From NCBI RefSeq assembly GCF_013340285.1, contig NZ_BLVO01000013.1, positions 603,574-667,573 on the forward strand: 64,000 bases of DNA, in the 5' to 3' direction. The notes beneath the pieces are model-generated. The model saw nothing but the letters and a program-made list of their open reading frames with translations, ran no database searches and was not told the DNA's origin. The first letter of the stretch is position 1. The number at the start of each line of letters is the position of its first letter. Made by a program: the position numbers and the translations under genes. The DNA is from Desulfovibrio subterraneus (GTDB lineage Bacteria; Desulfobacterota; Desulfovibrionia; Desulfovibrionales; Desulfovibrionaceae). Of the stretch, positions 43,648-51,988 are shown piece after piece.

Positions 43648-45861
43648 TTACTTTTTCGGCTGCACAGCAAATTTGCTTTTGTCACCGATGAGGATCGCGC
43701 GTGTCTGCCACGGACCAAGTTCCAGCGTCAGCTTTTTGCCTTCCAGCGCCAGCGTGTTGCCATCCGGAGGGAGTGGGCTGGCAGTTTCGTCTTCCGCGAG
43801 GATGTCGTGCACGCTGCTGCGGGAATTCAGTTTGGCCCATGCGGATTGTATGGTGACGGTTTCCGTAGCCTTCTGCCTGCCGAAGTTGGTGGCTACAAGC
43901 ATCAGTGTGTTGCCCTGCTTGCGGGGCAGGTTCAGCAACTGCATGATCGTGCCGCTGTTTTTGGCAGGAAGCACGGCAACCGGCGTTGCATTTTGAATCT
44001 TGTAGTGGTTGCGGGCTGCCAGAATGCGGCCGAGGTTCCAGACAAAGGAATACGGCGTGAGTGCCTGCTCGGGAATGGAGCCGAAAACGGTCTGCGCTTT
44101 GGGCATGCCCAGCGGTGTTATGAGTGACTGCCGTGCGGTGTTGAGCAGGTCATAGGCGCCCATCATGTTCTGGAGCAGCGCTTCGTCTTCGTTGCGGGCG
44201 GGCACCAGTCCCTGCTTGAGCGGCAGGGTACCAGCCAGTTCCTTGCCCGAAACAATGAATATACCCGGCTGCATGGCATGATACGCTGCAAGCGCCGTCA
44301 TGCCCCGATTCAGTTCCGCAATCTGCTCCGGCGTAAGATGGCGCATGTCGCGAATGCCCGCAGCCAGCCCCACAAGGCCCGCAGGCGTTGTGTGCAGCAC
44401 GTTGTTCTTGACCAGAATGTCACCGCCGGAAGCGGTGATGATCCGCATCATCTCCCTGCGGTAGTGTTCGCGCAGGGCGGGGAGTTTGTCATCCGCAATG
44501 CCATAGAGGTGCCGCAGGGACATATCCATGCCTTCCGAGGGCATTATGGCGTGCACAAGGCGGCCTTTGTCCATGCCCAGAGATGTCTGAATATCCAGCG
44601 TAGTGTGCAGCATTGTGGCATTGCCCGTGAGCAGGGCGGCCAGCGCGCTGACGGAGCCTGCATGGTCCAGAGCCACATCCGGCCCTTCGCGCATCAGCAG
44701 TTGCTGCATGGGCAGGGGCAGGGAGTCCTGAAGGAACGACCAGCCGCCGTAGCGCCGTACTTCCTGCGCTATTGTGGCGGCAGCGTTGCGGGCATTGTCT
44801 GCGGCAATGGCCATGTCCTTCTGGCCTGCCGGATTGGTTGTTTCAATACCGACATACGGTGCCACGCTGATGCCGGTAAACGCCACACCGAGGGTTCCTA
44901 CCTGCTGGATGATGGAACCGGAGACTACCTTGCGCGCATTGGCGGAAGGGTCTGTCCAGTTCAGAACAGGGCGGCTCGGTGAGCCGTGATACAGGTAGAC
45001 ATAGCGTCTGCTTGTGCCGTCTATGCCGCGCACTTCACCGGTTGCGGCCCAGCCGAACGGTTCGAGCGGCAAATCCAGCGTTTCGCGCAGGCGCAGGGGG
45101 GGCAGAATGTGCTGCTTGCGCAGTTCCTGCGCCGATTCGGCGGAAACGGGTTCGGCCTGCCATTGTTCGGTAATCTGCGGAAGCAGCGGCCACGCTTCTG
45201 CAGGAATGTCTATCATGCAATATATGCCCTGATAGTCGGGCTTTGCGCGGGCCGAGAGAAAGAAATCGGCTCCCATGCCGGTGGCGGCAGGCAGGAGTGT
45301 ATCGCCCATGACGGCATCTGCCGTGTTGGCCGCGCGGGTGAGCCTGCGGTATTCGTCGGGCGTTCCGGCGTATTTGCTGAAACCGTATTGGACAGTATCC
45401 GCGCCGAGGAACTGGGTGCCGGAAATATCATATCCCCATATGCCGCCAGATTCGCGCAGCGGAGAGAGCAGCAGGCCGCGTACGCCCAGTTTCTGGCTCT
45501 GCCGCCAGAATTCCGGATGCAGCAAGGTTTTGAACAGCGATTCGTTGTCGTTGGTCAGCACGGAAGCAGGGTGCAGGGTAAGCCAGACCGGCGCTTCCTG
45601 AAGCAGCGTTTCAGGGCGGGGTGCCACGGAAGGCGAAAGCCACTGGATGCCGGTGTCCGAGACTATGCGTGAAAGTTCCTGCGAAGACCGCAGCATGGCC
45701 TGTTTTTCCAGCCATTGCACATAGCCGGGATCGGCTCGCAGGTCAGTGGGGGTGGTCACTTTGGGCAAGGCCTTGTCGGCGCGTCGGGGAGTGCACCCGC
45801 CAAGCGCAAGTGCAAGGCACAGGATAAGCAGTATGTGGTGCAGCCGGATGGCAAGCCGCAT
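43648..45861 (-). CDS. GH13/trehalose-synthase-like lipoprotein, probably catalytically degenerate
   Basis: 737 residues. Signal peptide with lipobox LGGC (Cys near 20), so anchored in a membrane facing the periplasm. Three regions resemble the GH13 trehalose-synthase group: GVRGLLLSPLRESGGIWGYD, SLPLPMQQLLMREGPDVALD (HALP-type helix), and an Amylase_C-like end GNTLMLVATNFGRQKA. Where GH13 enzymes have the NHDE transition-state motif, this protein reads AIMPSEGMD, so the catalytic residues seem lost. It could be a carbohydrate-binding lipoprotein. Start at 45861 from GGAGG; divergent from the 46107 gene. Confidence 0.75.
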   Translation of the reverse strand: MRLAIRLHHILLILCLALALGGCTPRRADKALPKVTTPTDLRADPGYVQWLEKQAMLRSSQELSRIVSDTGIQWLSPSVAPRPETLLQEAPVWLTLHPASVLTNDNESLFKTLLHPEFWRQSQKLGVRGLLLSPLRESGGIWGYDISGTQFLGADTVQYGFSKYAGTPDEYRRLTRAANTADAVMGDTLLPAATGMGADFFLSARAKPDYQGIYCMIDIPAEAWPLLPQITEQWQAEPVSAESAQELRKQHILPPLRLRETLDLPLEPFGWAATGEVRGIDGTSRRYVYLYHGSPSRPVLNWTDPSANARKVVSGSIIQQVGTLGVAFTGISVAPYVGIETTNPAGQKDMAIAADNARNAAATIAQEVRRYGGWSFLQDSLPLPMQQLLMREGPDVALDHAGSVSALAALLTGNATMLHTTLDIQTSLGMDKGRLVHAIMPSEGMDMSLRHLYGIADDKLPALREHYRREMMRIITASGGDILVKNNVLHTTPAGLVGLAAGIRDMRHLTPEQIAELNRGMTALAAYHAMQPGIFIVSGKELAGTLPLKQGLVPARNEDEALLQNMMGAYDLLNTARQSLITPLGMPKAQTVFGSIPEQALTPYSFVWNLGRILAARNHYKIQNATPVAVLPAKNSGTIMQLLNLPRKQGNTLMLVATNFGRQKATETVTIQSAWAKLNSRSSVHDILAEDETASPLPPDGNTLALEGKKLTLELGPWQTRAILIGDKSKFAVQPKK

Positions 45862-46106
45862 GTAGTATCCTCCATATAGCAGTTGTATAACAGCTGCCGC
45901 GTTTGCAGGGTCTATACTGCATGTCGCCGCGCATGAAAAGGAAAGGCGCAACATCCTTCCGGCATTGCCATTTTCGTGGTAGTACGCGAGCCGGTGCCAG
46001 CATGCGCCATTGACCCGGAGGCTGTGTCGGGATATTGGCAGCGGGAATATGATACTAACCCTGTCCGTCCGCATGCGGAAGCGGGCGATATCTTGCCGGA
46101 GCAATC

Positions 46107-46637
46107 ATGTCCAAATTTTCCACGGAAGAGTTCATCAAGGAAAAGACCGAGGTTGAGGAAGCCGATGCCGTTCGCGTGTTCGGCAAGTCCAGAGGGCTGG
46201 ATACGTTCGATCCCGCGACGGGGCGCATCATTTTTATCGGTATGCCCGGCAGCGGCAGACTGGAACTGGCGGAGCAGGTTGCAGAGCGCCTGAATATGCG
46301 CGTTGTCGCCCCCGAAGTCGTTGATTCGGTGGAAGCGCTGAATGCCGCATGTGCCGATACCGGTATTGTTCTTGTGCTGCCCTGCGAAGCCCTGCGCGAT
46401 GAAGCTATCCGCGCTGCCGTGCGCGAGAAGGGGAAGGTGTTCTACCTCATGGCAGAAGTGCTGCGCATGGCCTACCGCCTTAACAAAACGTCCATTCCCG
46501 AGCAGGAAGCGATCTCCGCCCTGTTTGTGGAGATGGAACCCCTGTGCATGATGACCCTGCACTACATTCTTCAGGCCTGGAAGGAACCGAAGGAAATAGT
46601 GGAGAATGTTCTGGAGATGCTGGCCATACCTGCCTAG
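46107..46637 (+). CDS. Shikimate-kinase-like P-loop protein, degenerate
   Basis: 176 residues. The motif IIFIGMPGSGRLELAEQVAERL aligns with the shikimate kinase P-loop G-x4-GKST, but Lys is replaced by Arg and the Ser/Thr by Leu, so phosphate binding is doubtful. About 40 extra residues precede it. The C-terminal helices (VLRMAYRLNKTSIPEQEAI) resemble the lid of the shikimate kinase fold. A non-catalytic regulator or a pseudoenzyme is the likely reading; authentic aroK must lie elsewhere. GGAG before the ATG. Divergent from the GH13-like gene. Confidence 0.75.
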   Translation: MSKFSTEEFIKEKTEVEEADAVRVFGKSRGLDTFDPATGRIIFIGMPGSGRLELAEQVAERLNMRVVAPEVVDSVEALNAACADTGIVLVLPCEALRDEAIRAAVREKGKVFYLMAEVLRMAYRLNKTSIPEQEAISALFVEMEPLCMMTLHYILQAWKEPKEIVENVLEMLAIPA

Positions 46638-46680
46638 CATCGGCTCAGAGCTGGGCAGCACCAGTACTTACGAGAAAAAA

Positions 46681-46709
46681 GCCCCGTTTGATGATAAACG
46701 GGGCTTTTC
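46681..46709 (+). terminator. Terminator of the kinase-like gene
   Basis: GCCCCGTTT, GATGAT, AAACGGGGC, TTTT. It lies 17 nt before hairpin element copy 2. Confidence 0.92.
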
Positions 46710-46725
46710 ATTTACATGAACTTGA

Positions 46726-46826
46726 TTAAGCCGGATCTGGAGTCAAAAAACGAATTTTCATCGCGTACACGAGGGGCAGGAACGTTAGGTTCCTGCCCGG
46801 CGGAGCCAAAAAACAGAAATGACTTA
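46726..46826 (+). repeat. Hairpin repeat element, copy 2
   Basis: About 101 nt, close to copy 1 (12808) in sequence. The central stem is longest here: GGGCAGGAAC, GTTAG, GTTCCTGCCC (10 bp). Ends GAAATGACTTA and is followed 13 nt on by a terminator in the same orientation. Confidence 0.9.
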
Positions 46827-46838
46827 ACCTGTAGTGAA

Positions 46839-46866
46839 AAGCCCTCCTTTCGGAGGGCTTTTTTTA
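46839..46866. terminator. Terminator after repeat copy 2, overlapping the YcaO 3' end
   Basis: AAGCCCTCC, TTTC, GGAGGGCTT then T7 on the plus strand and TTTTCAC on the minus strand, where it ends the YcaO gene. Confidence 0.92.
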
Positions 46867-48582
46867 TGCGTAGCAGTACAGATAATTCGCGAACAGACGC
46901 TGGCTGACACGGCTGAAACTGTCGAAGTCTGCCGTCAGTTCCAGACCGGGGATGAAGGCCTTGACTACAGGGAACTGCAGGTCCTTGCGTTGCAGCTCCA
47001 CATAGACCGGACGCCGGTTGTTGGCGATGAGGGTGCGCTCCATGAGTGCCAGATTGCGGATGGGATCTTCCAAGCTGTAGTCGGGCAGGTCTTCATGGCG
47101 GCGCACCGGCAGGTCTTTCAGTGCCGGAGCAGACTGAGGGCTTTGCGGGTAGGGGTAGGGTGTCTCCGTCAGGGCGGAAATGACAGCGCGTTTACCGTTA
47201 AGCCCTGCGCCTGTTCCGCGGATGACCTCTCCCTTTCTGCTCATGACAAAGGTCTTGTAGCAGGGAATGCCGAACTCGGTGGTGATGTCCTGAAACATCA
47301 CATGCACGCCGCGTGCTTCGTAATCCGCAAGCAGCAGCTTCACCTTGTCGTCCTCGCTGGAAAGACGGAAACATTCAGCCTTGATGAAAGGCTTGGTGGC
47401 TTCTGCATCGCGTTCGATAATTTCGGTCAGCGCGGCAACCTTGGCTTCTTCAATGATGTTGCCGGAGGCGAGCCCCGTGGAGCCTTGTGCCGAAAACAGG
47501 GCTATTTCATCGAGATTGCAGAACATGTAGACCATCTGCACAGGAACCATGACCGGCTCGGGGCCGTTTGCGCCTGGCGTGTGTCCCTGCATCCAGTGCA
47601 GGGGCTCATCCTGATAGGGCACTTCCAGCGGCACGCTGTTCGGGTCCATGGCGACGATGCCCTTTGTCGTCAGTTCCGACAGGCGGGCAAGCATGACGGG
47701 ATGCTCACGTGCTGTTTCCAGTACCGCAGAAGGGCCGACCGAGGCGAACGACGAGCCGCGTTCCACCATTTCCATGGAATAGCCTGCACGGGCATCGGCA
47801 AGGGAAAGGCCGCGTCCGTAGGATGTGGCCAGACCCTGCAGGGAAAGATTATGCCTGCCGCATTCCACGGAAATGTCGAGGTTCCAGCGGCGCAGAAGGG
47901 CAATGGGAGAGAGTGAGGCGATGTGGCGCATTTCCACATCTGCCACAAAGCCGTTTTCCACCAGCCGTTCCAGTGCGAGCATGGCGGTCTGTTCGGGTGC
48001 GGGACGATTCCATGGTGTTCCGTAAGGTTCGGCGGCAAGCGATGCGCGCATGTCGGCTACAGTTACAGCCTTCGGGCGTTCTGCATCGGGATAGAGCATG
48101 GGCAGGTCAAAGTCTTCCATGGTCTCGGGCAGGGGCAGCATTCTGTGCTCCTGCATGTTGGACTTGAACTTGGCGCTCCATAGTCTGTGCGCATCCCGGT
48201 CTTCCTGCATCCACCATTTAAGATAGATGAGCGGCGTGTGGTGGCGCAGTTCCGCCAGCGCGTTATCGGGGAACCGTGCCAGAAATTTGCCGTGGTTGCT
48301 GTTCAGCAGGCAGGTTTCCAGAAGCAGCGCAGCCAGTACCGGACGAATGATGCTGCCGTTTTCAACGGCCGCTGCAAGCAGCTTTTCCATGCGGGAAGCA
48401 TCGAATTCCTTGGTCTGCTCAAGCAGGTACTTGTGCATGAACTCGTCATAGGGGTGGGCTTCCTGATAGGCGAGGGCGTTATCGAAGGAAATGGGGTCTG
48501 CCGGATTGCAGGCAACATAGCCGACGGTGCCCTTGGTATCCGTAAGGGTAAAGGTATAGCGCATGGTCTGGCTCTTGGGCAT
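46864..48582 (-). CDS. YcaO-domain protein, copy 2
   Basis: 572 residues. An N-terminal region of about 170 residues is unlike the first YcaO protein. Residues about 190-572 are a YcaO domain with nucleotide motifs SYGRGLSLADARAGYSMEMV, then ERG, and STGLASGNIIEEAKVAALTE, then IIERD, and RGTGAGLNGKRAVISALTET. The C terminus ends in FIPGLE, a common YcaO ending. It lacks TPRs. No TfuA, dehydrogenase or precursor peptide gene is seen, so the modified substrate is unknown. Start at 48582 (CGGAG upstream). Monocistronic, with a terminator and a repeat element downstream and a GTGAATATTCAC palindrome about 80 bp upstream. Confidence 0.88.
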   Translation of the reverse strand: MPKSQTMRYTFTLTDTKGTVGYVACNPADPISFDNALAYQEAHPYDEFMHKYLLEQTKEFDASRMEKLLAAAVENGSIIRPVLAALLLETCLLNSNHGKFLARFPDNALAELRHHTPLIYLKWWMQEDRDAHRLWSAKFKSNMQEHRMLPLPETMEDFDLPMLYPDAERPKAVTVADMRASLAAEPYGTPWNRPAPEQTAMLALERLVENGFVADVEMRHIASLSPIALLRRWNLDISVECGRHNLSLQGLATSYGRGLSLADARAGYSMEMVERGSSFASVGPSAVLETAREHPVMLARLSELTTKGIVAMDPNSVPLEVPYQDEPLHWMQGHTPGANGPEPVMVPVQMVYMFCNLDEIALFSAQGSTGLASGNIIEEAKVAALTEIIERDAEATKPFIKAECFRLSSEDDKVKLLLADYEARGVHVMFQDITTEFGIPCYKTFVMSRKGEVIRGTGAGLNGKRAVISALTETPYPYPQSPQSAPALKDLPVRRHEDLPDYSLEDPIRNLALMERTLIANNRRPVYVELQRKDLQFPVVKAFIPGLELTADFDSFSRVSQRLFANYLYCYA

Positions 48583-48662
48583 GGAATCTCCGTAACTGTT
48601 GGAAAGTGATTTCGGGTTCCTATAGCCCACTCCGGCGGTTGATTCAATCTTCGTTGCAGTCG

Positions 48663-48674
48663 GTGAATATTCAC
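48663..48674. promoter_or_regulatory. Perfect palindrome upstream of YcaO copy 2
   Basis: GTGAATATTCAC, extended on one side to TTCACAA, about 80 bp before the YcaO start. It could be a dyad operator; the spacing differs from Rex by two bases. Confidence 0.4.
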
Positions 48675-48731
48675 AACATTATCTGTGTGCGCTGCTTTTT
48701 TGTTCCGGTGTGCTGCCGGTTTGCGATTCGG

Positions 48732-48787
48732 GAAATAAAGAACCTCCGGCATATCGCACGATACATACCGCGCGGTGTGCCGGAGGT
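48732..48787 (-). terminator. Long-loop terminator of 48819 gene
   Basis: ACCTCCGGCA / TGCCGGAGGT with a 26-nt GC-rich loop; TCTTTATTT follows on the minus strand. Confidence 0.65.
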
Positions 48788-48818
48788 GTCCGGGGGCGTG
48801 TTGTGAGGAGCCGCGTCC

Positions 48819-49268
48819 TCAGAAGGTAATTTTGCTCGGCTTGGGACTACTGTCTTCATTGCGCTTTATGACGCTGAAGGCAGTCGAGAATTTTTCTATG
48901 ATTTTTCTGGTCAGATTAGTGTCGGTTGTATAGGTGCGTTTACTTTCATAAATGCATCCGTTGTTGCAGACAATGACAAGCTGGAAGTTAACCTGATCTT
49001 CATTGGAAAAGCCGGCCTGCTTCGGATAGCAGTTCATGTACAGTGTGCTGGATTTGAAGAGATTGTGGTTGGAACGCAGGAAGGTGCGTATAGTTTCTAT
49101 GTCCGAATCGGATAGGGAGTGATCCGGAGTGTCGTCAGGATACACGACCTGCAGATCAATGCTTATCGAGGAATATGAAATGCTGGGCTGGTTGGCGAAA
49201 GTGAAATAGCCATAGATGATCCCCAAAGTGCTGCCTGCTGCAAGCACCGCCAGTAAAACCCACTTCAT
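48819..49268 (-). CDS. Membrane-anchored hypothetical protein
   Basis: 149 residues, not recognised. One N-terminal helix (KWVLLAVLAAGSTLGIIYGY) anchors a domain outside the cytoplasm that begins SSISIDLQVVYPDDTP and contains an IETIRTFLRSNH helix and two Cys (YMNCYP, CNNGCIY). ATG at 49268 follows GAGTG. It lies between YcaO copy 2 and the carbonic anhydrase on the same strand, with its own terminator. Confidence 0.7.
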   Translation of the reverse strand: MKWVLLAVLAAGSTLGIIYGYFTFANQPSISYSSISIDLQVVYPDDTPDHSLSDSDIETIRTFLRSNHNLFKSSTLYMNCYPKQAGFSNEDQVNFQLVIVCNNGCIYESKRTYTTDTNLTRKIIEKFSTAFSVIKRNEDSSPKPSKITF

Positions 49269-49396
49269 GCCACACTCCACGCTGAATACGAATTATTATC
49301 ACTCACTATAGTATACACTACTATAGTACGCTTGCGCCAATGGTTATATGGGGGAAAACCCTCATTTTTCTGGTAGGGTTTTTGTGTTTGCAGGAT

Positions 49397-49432
49397 ATAA
49401 AAAAGGCCACCCTGAGGCGGGGTGGCCTTTTG
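49397..49432 (-). terminator. Terminator of carbonic anhydrase gene
   Basis: AAAAGGCCACCC / GGGTGGCCTTTT, 6-nt loop, then T-rich TTTTTTATA on the minus strand. Confidence 0.93.
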
Positions 49433-49451
49433 AATAACGGGTTGTTCAGGT

Positions 49452-50516
49452 TTACTGGGCGGAGCCTGCAGCCTTTGCTGCTTCTTCTGCGGCCCTGGTG
49501 GCAGCTTCTGCAGCGGCGGCAGCATTCTTTGCTGCTTCAGCGGCCTTTTCTGCAAGGGCCTTCAGCTCTTCAATATTGGCGGGAGCTGCGGCTTCTGCCT
49601 GTTCTTCCTTGGCGGGTTCGGCAGCTACTTCAGCTTCATGAACTGCTTCTTTGGCATCATTCTGATGCTCGGTTTTCATGGTATCCATGTGGCCTTCGGC
49701 AGCAGGTGTTTCTGTATGTTCACCGGCCATGGCTTCCATTGCGCGCGCGGGATCAGCTTCCACTTCAGCGAGGATTTCAGCAGGCTTGTCTTCCTTCAGC
49801 CATTCAACACGGCCGGTGGAAACGTCATAAATGGCACCGACAACCTGCACTTTGCCGCTCTTGACCAGCTCGCGGGTGCTGGGGCTGACCATGAACAGGT
49901 CGTGGATGGACTGCCAAACGTTCTGCTCGATGGCCACGGGGATAACGTCTGCACCGTGCTTGCCGGTGTACTTGATGGACTTTTCAACAGCGGGGGTAAT
50001 GGGGGCCACCAGACCGGGGATGTTGCGTTCAAGCGCGTGTCCGTGGCCCTCAATGGCGTTGGTAACGGCAGTAACCGCACCGCACTGGGTGTGACCCAGA
50101 ACCACGAGAAGAGGCGTATTTACATGGGCAAGGCCGTATTCGATGGAACCGGCTTCGTCGCCCTGCACCACGTTGCCTGCAACGCGGATGACGAAGATGT
50201 CCATAATGCCTGCATCAAAGATGCGTTCCACGGGAACACGGGAGTCGGAGCAGCCCAGCACGGTTGCAAAAGCATGGTCGCCCTGGCTCTGCGAACCGGC
50301 CTGTTCAAGACGGATGGTGTCGGTACGCGGATGCAGCGCTTCACCGTTCACGAAGCGTTCGTTCCCTTCCTTCAGTAACTGAAGGGAGAGAGCGGGGGTG
50401 CGCTTATCCTTGGTTTTAACGTCTGATCCGTTGTCGTCGCCCATGGTCACGAAGAACAGGACAGCCAGGAACAGCGCTGCGATAATGATTATGTTCTTTC
50501 TGGAAATAGTCGACAT
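49452..50516 (-). CDS. Membrane-anchored beta-carbonic anhydrase with Ala-rich tail
   Basis: 354 residues. An N-terminal helix (9-25, IIIIAALFLAVLFFVTM) anchors or exports the protein. The beta-CA domain (40-245) has zinc ligands Cys89, His142 and Cys145 and the catalytic pair Asp91-Arg93 (CSDSRVP, GHTQCGA). It would hydrate CO2 in the periplasm. A C-terminal extension (about 265-354) is rich in Ala, Glu and Lys (EAAKNAAAAAEAATRAAEEA), unlike normal beta-CAs. Start at 50516 with AGAGGAG upstream. A Rex-like site lies about 100 bp upstream. Confidence 0.93.
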   Translation of the reverse strand: MSTISRKNIIIIAALFLAVLFFVTMGDDNGSDVKTKDKRTPALSLQLLKEGNERFVNGEALHPRTDTIRLEQAGSQSQGDHAFATVLGCSDSRVPVERIFDAGIMDIFVIRVAGNVVQGDEAGSIEYGLAHVNTPLLVVLGHTQCGAVTAVTNAIEGHGHALERNIPGLVAPITPAVEKSIKYTGKHGADVIPVAIEQNVWQSIHDLFMVSPSTRELVKSGKVQVVGAIYDVSTGRVEWLKEDKPAEILAEVEADPARAMEAMAGEHTETPAAEGHMDTMKTEHQNDAKEAVHEAEVAAEPAKEEQAEAAAPANIEELKALAEKAAEAAKNAAAAAEAATRAAEEAAKAAGSAQ

Positions 50517-50617
50517 GCATAACTCCTCTTGAATCTGTTTCACCTGATACACAATATGGCAACTGTAGCACGAAACCCCGGTCACAACCAGCAGGCCGGG
50601 TTATTTTAATGAGCCTC

Positions 50618-50635
50618 ACGTGATATTATTCACAA
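50618..50635. promoter_or_regulatory. Rex-like palindrome upstream of carbonic anhydrase
   Basis: ACGTGATATTATTCACAA. The right arm TTCACAA is perfect and the left matches 4 of 7 of the pattern TTGTGAA-N4-TTCACAA. It is about 102 bp upstream of the start. Confidence 0.4.
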
Positions 50636-50679
50636 GAAAAGGGTGGTTAGCAATCACTATTTGCCACGGCATCCCCTTC

Positions 50680-51582
50680 CTATTCTTCGGAAAAGATCTG
50701 TCGATCGGTACCCAGATAGGATTCCACGGCATGGTAGAAGGTTTCCATCAGCCGGGTGCGGTATTTGTCGCGGTGCATGACAGCATAGAAGTGGCGGATG
50801 AGCTGCATGTTTCTGAGCGGCACCCTGAAGAGTTCACCATGCTCCAGCTCGCGCTGGATGGCAAAGGGTGACAGGCAGCTCAGTGTGTCCGGGTTCTGCA
50901 GCACGCGTTTTATGGAAACCGTGTGGTGCATTTCCATGACAATGCGCAGATCCTTCATGTAGTCACCCATGTAGTAGGTGAAGGTGTCGCGTGAACCGGC
51001 ACCGGGCTCACGCAGAACCCATTTCTTGTTGAGAAGCTCTTCAATGGAATAGGGGCCTTCCTTGGCAAAGTCGTCGTCGCTGGAAACAACAAACAGTTCG
51101 TCCTTGCACAGGCGGATGAATTCCAGATCGGGGCTGTCTATCTCGGTTTCCACAAGCCCTATGTCTATGTCTCCCTGTTCCAGTCCCTCTGCGATGTCGT
51201 GAGGATTGGTGAAGACCGTCTTTATGGTGACGTTGGGGTACCTGTCTTCAAACTCGAACATGATCTGCGGCAGAATATAGTCTGCAATGGTGGAAGAGGC
51301 GCCTACGACAAGCTCTCCGTTCATGTTGTCGCCTTCGAAGATGCGCAGCACTTCGTTCAAGTTCTGCAAAGCAGGTTCAAGGTTGCGCATGAAGGTACGC
51401 CCGTGGGGATTGAGGGCAAGTCTGCGGTTCAGGCGGTCGAAAAGCTGTACGCCAAGATCCTGTTCCAAACCCTTGAGGGCCACGGAAACTGCGGACTGGG
51501 TGAGAAAATTCTCTTTGGCCACCTGAGAAATATTCGGGTTTTTCGCTAGGGAGATGAACAACTCCAGCTGGCGAAGATTCAT
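50680..51582 (-). CDS. LysR-type transcriptional regulator
   Basis: 300 residues. HTH VAKENFLTQSAVSVALKGLE, then LFDRLNRRLALNPHGR; the C-terminal effector domain (90-290) resembles the CbbR/CysB-like subgroup (TIADYILPQIMFEFEDRYPN). GGAGG precedes the ATG. Lies between the carbonic anhydrase and the small 70-aa membrane protein; either may be a target. Confidence 0.92.
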   Translation of the reverse strand: MNLRQLELFISLAKNPNISQVAKENFLTQSAVSVALKGLEQDLGVQLFDRLNRRLALNPHGRTFMRNLEPALQNLNEVLRIFEGDNMNGELVVGASSTIADYILPQIMFEFEDRYPNVTIKTVFTNPHDIAEGLEQGDIDIGLVETEIDSPDLEFIRLCKDELFVVSSDDDFAKEGPYSIEELLNKKWVLREPGAGSRDTFTYYMGDYMKDLRIVMEMHHTVSIKRVLQNPDTLSCLSPFAIQRELEHGELFRVPLRNMQLIRHFYAVMHRDKYRTRLMETFYHAVESYLGTDRQIFSEE

Positions 51583-51689
51583 AAAGCCTCCGGCTCGTTT
51601 GTCATGAGATTTGGTCGCCCAGTATATAAAACAAATTTATGATGTCGACAACGATTGTTGAGTTTTGTGAATATAATAACGAGGGCGGG

Positions 51690-51731
51690 ACAAAAGCAGG
51701 ACGCCGTTACGGGCAAGTCGTAACGGCGTCC
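51690..51731 (-). terminator. Terminator of the 70-aa membrane protein gene
   Basis: GGACGCCGTTACG / CGTAACGGCGTCC, 7-nt loop, then TGCTTTTG on the minus strand. Confidence 0.85.
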
Positions 51732-51775
51732 AGAAAGAAGGGAGGAGTTGTGTCCCTTCAGGAAGGAAGGAAAAG

Positions 51776-51988
51776 CTAGTTGTGCAGGAAGTAGCTGATG
51801 AAGCCCTTGGAGCGCTTTTCAGGAGCTTCGTGCTTGTATTCGTTGTAGAGGAAAGCAATGCCCAGAAGGGCGGTGGCGAATACAACAGAAGCGAAGACAA
51901 TGCGCTGGCCGAGGTCATAGCTGCCGACTACAAGGTCCTGAACGGTGAAAGTGATGATCATCAGCAGCGGAATCAAAGCAAAAGACAT
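51776..51988 (-). CDS. Small two-helix membrane protein
   Basis: 70 residues, not recognised. Two hydrophobic helices (SFALIPLLMIITFTVQDL and QRIVFASVVFATALLGIAFL) and a basic C-terminal tail KHEAPEKRSKGF. GGAG lies nine bases before the ATG at 51988. Own terminator. It follows a long gene-free leader with palindromes. Confidence 0.65.
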   Translation of the reverse strand: MSFALIPLLMIITFTVQDLVVGSYDLGQRIVFASVVFATALLGIAFLYNEYKHEAPEKRSKGFISYFLHN

